This document shows, in pieces, positions 10,806 to 22,900 of a stretch of DNA of 64,000 bases. A model generated the notes under the pieces. That model was not told where the DNA came from. It worked only from the letters and a program-made list of their open reading frames with translations, and ran no database searches. Every line of letters begins with the position of its first letter. The first letter of the stretch is position 1. The position numbers and the translations under genes were made by a program. The DNA comes from Macrostomum hystrix (Eukaryota > Platyhelminthes > Macrostomidae), in assembly GCA_950097015.1 (NCBI GenBank), contig CATNEN010000003.1, positions 13,745,001-13,809,000 on the forward strand, in the 5' to 3' direction.

Positions 10806-13800
10806 ACAATTAACTTATTACCAATCCCAATACTAATTGACATTTTGTGTTTAAGTTTTTACCTATTATTTGTTTTTACCTTTTCAGTCATAATTTTCTA
10901 TATGACTTTCTTTTCTTTTTCTTTATGGTTTCTTATTTCTTCACACTTCTCGGCAATATTAAATGATTGCGCAATGACCAAGCTTAAAATTTACAAGTCT
11001 TCCTGAATTACATTCCAAAATGATTTTGTGCCTTGCCAGTCTATTTACATGTCTATTTCACAGTGATATTTATACTGCTAAATATTAAGATTTTTTATTT
11101 AATCCGTTTTTCATAAACTGTCTTCCATAAAACGGTTTTTGTCGTGTTTTCAAGTATTTCGTACCTACAATGTGTCGACCTAATATAAATGAACTAGCTA
11201 TAATTTGTTGTTTTATATATTTTAAGTTCTAATTTCCAAAAAAACTTTCCTTGATTGTCAGTTGGAACATTTTTGCTTTTTGATGCAATCAGTTTTAAAA
11301 GACTTATTTTCAGCAGTATTTTGATTTTTAATACAGAATGATTCTTTGAATTCTGTTGGATTAATTATATTGATGGTTAATTAATCAGTTATACATTACA
11401 TTCTTTAATTGTTTCAATTGTTTTAATCCAAGAAAACAAGCAAATAAAGAAGACACTGAAGTGCATATATTTTAAGAATTGAATTTTATATTCTTTCTTT
11501 TTCAATATTAATTTTCGCCTTTCATTTCTACAGCCTGTTTTATTTTCTCTAATGGCATGGCGAATACTAGGAAAGTGGGCGCAGAGACTGCCTACACTAC
11601 TGCACAGATTTAAAACAGTAGTAATATAATAAGTAGTGAGTAGCGCTTGATGCTATCGGAAAATGTTGCACTTCTACGAAAATGGATCAAACGATGGCTT
11701 TTTAAATATGATAATAGACAACTCTTAGATCCTACCCTATTGTGTCTAAATTGATTAGATGATAGCAGAAATATTACAAGGAGTGCTGTGCTAACTTAAC
11801 TAAAGCGTTCAGTGCTTACTAAAAATTGATTAAATTTCAATAGAGCTAAATTGAAATTGACAATGGGCTAGAAGATGTCATTTGAAAAAGTAGGATCAGC
11901 TTCACAAAATCGCAGGCCGCAGCATGCCATACTAATATATAAAAAATCAACAAAAAGCACAATTGAAAAAGGTCGAAGACAGCAATAGATTGGAACAAAG
12001 AGATCTTAAAATAAAGTAGGTCATATCGTCTTTTTGTCGCTAAACGCAGCTAAACAAAAAAATAAGAAACTACAGGTGTTCAAGCATTGAAGAACTAAAA
12101 CAAAGTTGTGTTGGTTTCAGATGAAGGATTAGTATGGTACTAAAAAAACAAGCTACACAGAAAATAAAATGCACAAACGCACAATGCCTTAATGAATTGA
12201 TTGATTTGAAGTCTTTTTTTAATATTTAATCTCTTTTTCTGTCATTCGGGTCGAAAACTGAAGCTGAAAACTGGTAATTATTTCCTAGACAATGAGAAAC
12301 AATACAACACAATGCAATGCACTGACGGTAGGAAATGAAAGCAGACGATAAGGAAAGAATAGACCTACCTACTAGAACTAGGCACTAATTAGAAATAATA
12401 TATCAAAATAAAAATTTGTCGGCGTTAAAATGAATTCGAAAGTTTAATGTTAGAAAACTATTTCACCTAGGTACGTAGAAAAAATAGGAAATATGCATAA
12501 TTTTTTAAGTTTCTGGACTAATAATTCATAGTTGGTATAATTCATAACTAATATTAAACAGTATGTGGAGTCCTTATTAATTAAATTTTATTTAAATAAT
12601 AAAAAGGAGAGAAGTGAGAAAACTATCTAAGAATCGTTACGCGTTCTGTTTTTGTTAGTTTTGAAGACAATTTAGCAAAACAATTCATTTTAAACAATGT
12701 CCGACGCACACTACACACACAGCCTAGACCATCAGAAACACCTACGAAAATAAACAAAACTGATGAACAAAGAAATAAATAAATGTTTGCACAGGGATAA
12801 TTTCATAATCTCTAGATATTTTCCATTTGAAAATGTAAGGAAAAACCTTAGAAGCCAAAAACCGTTTGAAAAAAAGGAAGAAAAAAAATATAAAATTTCA
12901 ATTCAAAGCAATACAATTCTAACGGGTTGGTTACTAAACTAGCCGAATATTAGTACTCAGTTCAGTAGACAGTTTGAGCAATGATTGAGCAACTAAAAAG
13001 GCTTTGGTATCTATAATTAGCTTCTTATATCATTAAAAAAATAAGAAATCATGGCTCAATTTTACGACAGAAATGACAACTAATGCACTGAACAGCCGTA
13101 TGTTTATTTTTATGTAAATCCCTTCGATTTGTTAATGTCTCCGACCCTGTAAAACATTCGGCTGCTTCTTCGGCGGGTTTTTTGTGCAAAATAGGAGTGG
13201 AATCTACCGAAATCCCCCCTATCTCGCAAGAGTTAAAGAAACCACCCAGGAAGCAGCCGATGTAACCGTAAATTGTGCGGAAACCGCCGAAGAATCACCC
13301 GAACCAGTGGCCCATGGGACAACCAGAGAATTATTTAAGGGCGATTCCTCGGCGGTTTCTGAGCATGGAATCTTCCGAACTGGAGTATTCTTTGGGTGAT
13401 TCCATTTCGCCACCAAGAAGCTTCGAGAAAACGCCCAGTTGGGTAGATTCTAAGCATGGAATTATCCGATTGGTATGTTTCCACCGTTCGGCTGTTTCTT
13501 TTTCTGGAAACACCGCAGATTCCAACTGGAATCACCCAAAGAAACGTCCCTATTTTTTAGCGGGGAAGGAGGAGTTCAAACGGAAAACGAAAAATTTCCA
13601 TATTTATTATATCGTGACTCAAACATACGCGCGCAAATTATGAAAGATCGTCGACTACTATTTTTAAACTAAAGGTCAGGAAAACAAATCAAACAAAACG
13701 GATTCAAACACTAAAAATGTAATATTACAAAGAAGAATCGATTGTAGCCCACGATAGTAACGAGTGCTTAAATAAACAAAATTGTTAAGAATTAATTTTG

Positions 13801-13907
13801 AAATCAATCTATTAACCACGATTCTAAAAGACGACATAGTTCAATACCTGAACTTCAAGCAGACATTGTAACGAATAACAATAAAACTGACAGTAATATT
13901 TCCTTGA
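10806..13907. other. AT-rich intergenic DNA between convergent kinase and CLUH genes
   Basis: No coding exon is recognisable on either strand. Several plus-strand AATAAA hexamers occur, the first near 11443. On the minus strand a candidate CLUH polyadenylation signal AATAAA lies at 13603-13608. A CpG-rich foldback region stands out at 13154-13560. Confidence 0.5.
13154..13560. repeat. compound inverted-repeat (foldback) region
   Basis: Positions 13277-13300 pair with 13339-13362 in inverted orientation (20 of 24 positions, core ggcggtttc). Positions 13389-13404 are a perfect 16-bp inverted repeat of 13527-13542 (tctttgggtgattcca). The segment is CpG-rich inside AT-rich flanks. Short ORFs here mirror each other on opposite strands, as expected of a palindrome, and are not supported as genes. 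It may be a decayed foldback or MITE-type element. Confidence 0.6.
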
Positions 13908-16900
13908 TTAATCCAGCACCTCCTGCTCCAGTTGAATCTTCGAATTGTTATCAGAGTCGCTTTTATCATCGCCACCAGTCGGCGGTTGATCGGCGGCGGC
14001 GGCTGACACGGCCGACGGAGCAACCCCTTCAGGCTGCTGCAGGTCGGCGATGGAAGCCAAATGAGCTCTAATTTTGTCTAAATCACACGAGCTCAACTGA
14101 ATGAAGAAGATGCCATTGACCAGATTCAGCGTCTCCAACAGGTTGCCAAGATTCGGCGTCTGAATCTGCAGCGGACAGAGGGCGGCGCCCTTTTTACCGG
14201 CCTGGAGATCGCGCACGCGTTTCTCGAACACCACAGCCTGGCGTGTGAGATGGGTGACGCAGTCGAACGACTCCTTGGTGCGTTCGTTCTCTTCGCCTAG
14301 GCGATCGCGATAGATGGCGTAGCACTCCTGCGAGATTGGGGCGCGATTTATCCATTGGTTTGGGATCTGTTCAGGATTTCAGCTAATCCGTACAGGGAGG
14401 CTGTGAAAAAACGGTCATAGAGTGAATGACCCTATAGAGAAAAGGGTCATAATGGACAGGCATAGAGTGAATGACCCTATAGAGAAAACGGTCATAATGG
14501 ACAGGCATCGAGCGAATGACCCTATAGAGAAAAACGGTCATAATGGATAGTCCTAGAGTGAATGACCCAACGTAGAATGTGGTTATAATGGATCGTCATA
14601 GAGTGAATGACCCTATAGAGAAAACGGGTATAATGGATAGTCATAGAGTGAATGACCCAACGGGGAATGTGGTCATAATGTACAGTCATATAGTGACCCA
14701 CGTTAGAATGACCCAATGGAGAAAACGGTCACAACAAACAGTTCCGTCACAAACAAATGTTAATGTAAAACGAAGCTCACCTTCTCGGCCAGTAGAGCAG
14801 CTCGGAAATCAGCTTTGCAACTGTGAGTCCTAGCAATCAGGTGATGACTAAGAGCAGATTTCAGACTGCGCGTGCCATAGAGAAGATTGTTGACACGAAG
14901 GGCGCTGCTTAGATACTGCAACGATCGATCCAGATCTTCAACAGCGTGCAGCATCAGGCCAATGTTAGAGTCAATAGTTGGCGTCTCCGGGTGCAACTCG
15001 CCGTGGCAGAGCACAGACAGATAGCGACAGCGGTACATCAGGGCCAGGGCGTTGTCAAACTGGCCCAGGGCGAAGGCGTACAGGCCCAGATGAGCATAGT
15101 CAGCGGCGGCCTGAGCAGAGTCGATGCCGAACACTTTCTCGCTGATAATGACAGCTTTCTGCTGCTGCTGCAGAGCCAGGCCGTAGTCTCCTAGGAGATA
15201 AGACAGCCGGCCTAGTAGGCGCTGACAGCTGGCTGTGTCGCTGTGTACAGGGCCATAGACGGAAGTCAGCAAGTTCAGGCTCTCGCAGATAAGCTCCTGG
15301 CCTTCGGTTAGCTGACCGGCGCTGATTCTCTGTTGGCCAATGTGGAACAGCTGATAGGCGTCTGTGGCCTTGGGGTGGACGCACTTCACCTGAAATGCAA
15401 AGTTGTCACGAAAACCAGTCATTCTGTTTCGGAGCTATCGTGAAGTAGCCAGTAGGAATTTGAGTACCCCCTGTGGTCTATCCACTGTTAATTATTAAAT
15501 CTGAAAAGCTATACACGGCTGTACAGTCCATGGACTGTTGGGACGCCACACCCTTAATCACCGCAGTTGTCCTTTAGCAAGTGTCTTGTTAAAGGACAGA
15601 TTGTTTTAGTTGAGTCGGGAATCGAACCCCAAACCTCTCAGTCTTGAGTTCGACACCCTAAGCACTAGGCTAAAACTGGAAAAGTCTTTCAGATCACGGC
15701 AGATTATTGGACATTGCCAAATAATCAAAATAAATATTGAAATCCATTCTCACCACAGGGAATAGGGAGACAATATCGTCCTCCCTGAAGGTCAAGTGCT
15801 TTGTAGAATCAAACGAGTACTCGCGCAGGGCCAGCTGAACGCCGACAGTCTGGCAGACTGAGCGCAGCAGTGAATACTTAGAGAGGCTGGCTAGGCGCTG
15901 CTCATCCGGTGCCAGGCCGTACAGTCTAGCCAAGCTACGCGAGCAGGCGTTCTCAAACTCATCCAGGCTGCCGATAGATTTGTTGACAAATTCGAAGCTT
16001 GACGAGACATAAAAATAGTTTGTGAGCTCTTCGATTAGGCAGCCCCAGAAACTGGAGCTATTGTGCTGCACAAACGCGAGACCCTGCGGGTGCGGAGTAA
16101 AGGCGTCTGTTGTTATAAACTGTTGTGACATTCACGGGAGCCAAGCAAAGTCTTGTCTTTGGCTTAGGCATAGCCATTTATGTTCTCCCTCTCTAACACA
16201 TTGTCCCCTGTATCTACCGCATTCTCCACTGTATCTACCCCATTCTCCTCTATATCAACTCCATTCTCCCCTATATCAACTCCATTCTCCCCTATATCAA
16301 CTCCATTCTCCCCTATATCTACCACATTCTCCCTATATCTACCACATTCTCACCTATATCTACCTCATTTTCCCCTATATCAACCTTATTCTCCCCTATA
16401 TCTACCCCATTCCCCCCGATATCAACCCCACTCTCCCCTATATCAACCCCATTCTCCCCTTCAATATTCCATTTTTCCCCAATATCTACCCCATTCTCCC
16501 CTTCAATATTCCATTTTTCCCCAATATCTACCCCATTCTCCCCTCAGAGCAAAGAAGAACAAAGAAAGCCTACACAGATATAGGCTTTCTTTCTACAACT
16601 TTTAACCCTTCCATTCTTCACTCTTTCTTTGTTCTCCCCTGGGGAGAACTATCTAAAGCTTTATACAGAAGACAGGCATATAATATTTCTGACCTGTTCA
16701 AACAGATAGGCATTGCCGTGACTGCTAGCAGACGGAGAAGCCTTCTTCTTAGACTTGCGCCTGACGCGGCCCAACTCCTCGGAGAATAGCGCCGGCTGAG
16801 GCACGGGAGCTTGGCTAAATAAACAATTGAGCAGGTGGCAAACTGCCGTAGCCAGATTAGTAGCCTCAACGCCGGCTAATAGGCGACGCCAGACGTGCTT

Positions 16901-19900
16901 AACAGATCTAACTAGCAGCTGTTGAATAGCCAATGGGAATAAGTACATGCTGGCCCTCTCAGCTGAAGCCTCTGCTGACGACTGCTGCTGCTGTTTCTGA
17001 GCCAGTAATTCAGTCTGCAGACGATTAATAAAATGGCCAAGGTAGCGCAAATTGACGCCGTGCGAGTGGAAGGCGCGAACCAGAGCCGGTCCGTCAGCTG
17101 GCGCGGTGGCGTGAGTAGCCAGCTCGTGAGTTAGCAGCGGAATCTGATGACCAATCAGGAAGTTGGACGCCTCGTAGAGTAGGTCGACATCAGACTGTAG
17201 CTCGGTGGCGGCATATTCGGCGGAGAAGCGGACAGATAGCCTTGATTAGGATTGGGTTTGAAGGGTGGCAAGGATATTAGTCTCATATAGTTTATCTCGT
17301 AATAGATGTATCAATTTATCCCGAAAGTGAGTACATTTGGCCGGGGCGAGCAAGCTTTGACTGGTCAAATCATGCGTACATAAAAGGGCTTTGGTTGTGG
17401 CTTTGGTTGCACCTTATGAGTCGAGAGCATGTGAACATACATAATAGGCCTATGATTGGCTCTGTTTAGTCGAGAGCATGTGCACATACACAAAAGGCCT
17501 CTGATTGGTCGAGAGCATGTGCACATACACAAAAGGCCTTTGATTTTTAGAGTGCATGTGTATACAAAAAGCCTCTGATTGGTCGAGAGCATCTACATAC
17601 AAGAGCGAACGGGCTCAGATTGGTCCTAAGAATGTGCATATTATGGTGTTGATGGGCTCTGATTGGTTGAGAACCATAATGTACGTCGGTGTGATCAACT
17701 AATCAAAGTAATCACCTGGCCAGTGTGACATCGGTATTAAACAGCGGCAGCTGGCCCCTAGCCTCGGCAAAAGCCTGCAACAGTTCGGGTCGCAGGGTGG
17801 CCAGCCTGTGCGGATGCCGCATCGGGAACGGAGCCGGCAGTCGAAGCTCCTCGGCGCTAGGCGGCAACGGCAGGTCGGCAGAGTCGGCTAGGAAAGCGAC
17901 ATCCGGCGGAAATAGGCGCAGCAGGTCGAGGAAGTAGAGGCGACTATCCGAGCCGCGGATGCCTTTGCACTCGACGCTGGTGTGAAAGATGCGCGGCTGA
18001 TCGGATTCGTCTAGCACCGGGTGCGGCTTGGACATCAGTACACGGTGCAGCGACTGCAGCAGCTCGCTGAATCTGAGTTATAGGATTGAGTGAGACATTG
18101 TTGAATAATACAATTGGCTGATATATTGTTAAGTACATTTATTGCCAACTATTAAAAATTTGATTTTTTTTCTAATAAATCTCTAAAAGTATAAAAAGAC
18201 CTTATAAGTACAAAATTATTACAATTTAACTAATATGATTATCCCCATATCACCAAATAATACTAAACAACCTTTAATCCCCATACTCCTAAAATACCTA
18301 AAAAGAAGTTAATTCAATACCATAGTTGGAATATTATCCTCGCGTCTTTTAAAATCCTAGCAAGACTTACAAAATACCTCACAATTAAAATATTATCCTT
18401 ATGCCTTTTAAAATCCCAGAAAAAACGTTCAAAAATACCATAATTATAATTTTATCCCAATGTCTTTAAAAACCCAGAAAATACGTTTAATAATACCATA
18501 ATTTTAATTTTATCCCCATTTCCCCTAAAATCCCAGAAAATATGTACAATAATACCATAATTGTAATATTATCCCCATGTCTTTTAAAATCCCATAAAAG
18601 ATATTTAATAATAATACTGTAATTGTAATAGTATACCTAAAATCCCTAAAATCTTAAGGTTTTTTAGGTTTTCAACAATCGACTAATGGACAATAGTCTA
18701 TCGACTTTCGGCCAATTCAATATGACCTAAAACCTGAAGTGTCAATCAAGCCCGTTATAATAAGCACTTGCTTCTCATCGGTCACAATAGTCTTGCCGAA
18801 ATCCACAGAGCCATGAATAACAGCCTGCTCCTGATCCTTGTCCAATAGGCCGGGCACAATGCTCTGGACTGTGACTCGCACTCCGCGATAATCGACTAGC
18901 ACGGTGCCCAGACAGTGCAGCTGATTGTGATCCAGATTCCTGACGGCCCGAACGCCTCTAAGATCGGCCGAGGTGGCTGCCAGAGCGGCAGCATCTCCGC
19001 CAATATCAGCGTAGTGACCCTTGACATCGTAGCCAAGGCTAAGGAACAGATTATTCCAGATGTACATGCGCTGAGTCGGCGGATCGACCGGATTAATGGC
19101 GGGCACGTGACCGTCTAGGACGGCTACGGCGGCGCGAGAGGCAGCAGCCACCAGGTCGGAATTGGCTTTGAAACTGGCGCGCTCTCGAATAACACGATTG
19201 GCAAGCATTTTAGCTGGCAGTTCTTTGGTGCACTGCAGCTCCTCGTTCCACTCACGGGTTTGGCCTGCATTTTCGATGAGTGAAAAAATGCTCACGTTAC
19301 TACTCATAGAAGCAACACAAGTTAATAAAAGTTAATAATATCATTAGGTGACACTAGACCCGCAGCCAGCGAGGAGGCAATTCTGCCCATTTCGCTGACT
19401 CCTGAGCACACACGCACACACTCACACAGGTGTGTACACCTACCCTGACTTTCTCATCGTCAGGCAGTGTACACTCTCACTGTGCCTTGGAAGTTGGCTC
19501 TTAAGGGGCGTAAATTGCACGACAAGCCTCCAAGTCTTGTCTCTACGGCTGCGCCCCAAATGAATGTGGCCTCACCGAGGAATCGACCTTGGCGCGGGAG
19601 AGATGGCTAGCTGATTTGAAAACAGAAGAGATAGCTCAAACTAAACTATCCGAGAGAACTGAAATTGCTTTTCAGTATCCGAGTGTATACAAAGTTAATA
19701 TATAAATAAATCATTCTGCCTTCCTGCTGGCTTCACAGACGGAAAGAAAGATGATTGCAAAGCGTCGAAGCAAAAATAAGCTTTTAGCAGGAATAACAAC
19801 ACCTGAGGCTAATTGAGTCGAATCTAGAAATCGTAAATATTGTTTGCATCAAAGCAACTAGGTTGGTAAGAAAAATTGTGACGATTGCTAGATCCAGTGA

Positions 19901-22900
19901 CTACGAGTATTATAAATCGATGTAAAATTTGCAAAAAAACTAATTTTCTCTGGTCGCAGATGCCAAAAAGCTTCGTTTTCTATCATTAGTATCGGATCCA
20001 AGATCCCCAATCAATCTATATTATGGATCCCAAATCCCTTATCTTCTAGAGCCCCAAATCCTTAATCCACAAGGGACTCAGATCTCGAATCTTCTAGGGT
20101 CCCAGATCCCTAATGAATCTAGGTCCCAGATCCCTAATGAATCTAGGTCTCAGATCCCTAATGAATCTAGGTCTCAGATCCCTAATGAATCTAGGTCCCA
20201 GATCCCTAATGAATCTAGGTCCCAGATCCCTAATGAATCTAGGTCCCAGATCCCTAATGAATCTAGGTCTCAGATCCCTAATGAATCTAGGTCCCAGATC
20301 CCTAATGAATCTAGGTCCCAGATCCCTAATGAATCTAGGTCTCAGATCCCTAATGAATCTAGGTCTCAGATCCCTAATGAATCTAGGTCCCAGATCCCTA
20401 ATGAATCTAGGTCCCAGATCCCTAATGAATCTAGGTCTCAGATCCCTAATGAATCTAGGTCCCAGATCCCTAATGAATCTAGGTCTCAGATCCCTAATGA
20501 ATCTAGGTCCCAGATCCCTAATGAATCTAGGTCCCAGATCCCTAATGAATCTAGGTCTCAGATCCCTAATGAATCTAGGTCTCAGATCCCTAATGAATCT
20601 AGGTCCCAGATCCCTAATGAATCTAGGTCTCAGATCCCTAATGAATCTAGGTCTCAGATCCCTAATGAATCTAGATCTCAGATCCCTAATGAATCTAGGT
20701 CTCAGATCCCTAATGAATCTAGGTCTCAGATCCCTAATGAATCTAGGTCCCAGATCCCTAATGAATCTAGGTCCCAGATCCCTAATGAATCTAGGTCCCA
20801 GATCCCTAATGAATCTAGGTCCCAGATCCCTAATGAATCTAGGTCCCAGATCCCTAATGAATCTAGGTCCCAGATCCCTAATGAATCTAGATCTCAGATC
20901 CCTAATGAATCTAGGTCCCAGATCCCTAATGAATCTAGGTCTCAGATCCCTAATGAATCTAGGTCTCAGATCCCTAATGAATCTAGGTCTCAGATCCCTG
21001 ATGAATCTAGGTCTCAGATCCCTAATGAATCTAGGTCCCAGATCCCTAATTAATCTAGGTCTCAGATCCCTAATGAATCTAGGTCCCAGATCCCTAATGA
21101 ATCTAGGTCCCAGATCCCTAATTAATCTAGGTCTCAGATCCCTAATGAATCTAGGTCTCAGATCCCTAATGAATCTAGGTCCCAGATCCCTAATGAATCT
21201 AGGTCTCAGATCCCTGATGAATCTAGGTCTCAGATCCCTAATGAATCTAGGTCCCAGATCCCTAATGAATCTAGGTCCCAGATCCCTAATGAATCTAGGT
21301 CTCAGATCCCTAATGAATCTAGGTCCCAGATCCCTAATTAATCTAGGTCTCAGATCCCTAATGAATCTAGATCCCAGATCGCTAATAAATCTAGGTCCTA
21401 GATCCCTAATCTTCTCTGGTCACAGATACCTAATCTTCTCGGGTCCCAGATCCCTTATCTTCATGGATCAAAGATCCTCAATCAATCTAGGTCCTAGAAC
21501 CCTAATCTTCTCGAGTCCTAGATCCTGAATCAATCTAGTTCCTTGATCCCAAATCTTCTTGAGTACCAGATCCTCAATCAATCTAGGTCCTTGATCCCTA
21601 ATCTTCTCGGGCACCAGATCTTCAAACAATCTAGGTCCTTGATCTCTAATCTTCTCGAGTACCAGATCCTCAATCAATCTAGGTCCCAGATCCCTAATCT
21701 TCTCGGTTCCCAGATCTTCAATCAATCTAGGTCCCAGATCCCTAATCGTCGTGGATCCTAGATCCTCAATCAATCTAGGTCCTACTTTGCCAAAATACTT
21801 TATTCTATATTTATCAAAGTGCCTCAGATAAGTCTTCAGTAGATTTTTTTGTTTTTTTACTTTAAACTATCCACTGAAATCCCAAATCCCCCAAAAGGGG
21901 ATAACAGCCGCTCACCAGGCAGAGCCTCCTCCCAACCGAGCCGGCCGCCAGCCCACTCCTCCTTGGCCAGCGAGTCTCTGGTCTGCTCTAGAATCGGACT
22001 CAACCAAGAATAAACTTGATAAGGAGCCGGGGCTCGTTCAATAGGATGCTTGGCGGCTCGCACTTTCAATAGTTGATCCCAATTGCGCTTGAAACCCGTA
22101 GACAGATTGCGACATAGGTCAACCAGCGAATGGAACAGCATGAGTGGCTGGCTGGGTCTAGGATCAAACACGGAGTCCGTGCACCGGTTCAAGTAGAAAC
22201 CGCGAGGCGAACCGGTGATGTGAAACACCTGGTTAATAATAGGATATTGGGATAATATATTAATATAGAATACTGGGGGGTCGGTGGCAGCGCGGTTATC
22301 ACGTTTGCCGCTTGCACCAAGGTCCCTAAGTTCGATTCCACGGCGAGGTCACATTTATTTGGGACGCAGCCGCAGAGAGAAAGCTTGTTTTGTAGGCTTG
22401 TCGTGCAATTTATGCCCTTGAGGGCCAACCTCTAAGGCACAGTGAAATGTACACTGCCTGACGATGAGAAAGTCAGGGCAGATGTACACACCTGTGTGAG
22501 CGTATGCCTGCGTACGGTATCTGTGTGCGTGTGTGCTCAGGAGTCAGCGAAATGGGCTGATTTGCCTCCCCGCTGGCTGCGGGTCTAGTGTCACCAAATG
22601 ATGTGCCACTACCCGCAGCCCTCCTGCAATTATTATCATTATTATATTATTATAATTTAGAATACTATAACAGTAGGACTACCAAGCTATTTTGCCGACA
22701 GCTTTATACCAAGGGGGTAAAATATGAGAAATTTGTGTCAGGGTGTCCATAGTTGCCTAGTTCCACCTGTTGGAGCCTTTGAAGTGCCAGCAGTCCGTCT
22801 AGGACTCTAGATAAAGGTAGGTGACCACCGAAGACGGAGATGATGCAGGCACATTCGGGTGACATGCTGATAAATTTTGAATGCCTGGCAAGGCCGCACT

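Noticed and set aside
20113..21528. 471-codon ORF of MNLG(P/L)RSL repeats
   Set aside because: It exists only because the 24-bp array unit is divisible by three and lacks stops in this frame. It is antisense to CLUH, inside an intron, and its flanks are diverged copies of the same unit.
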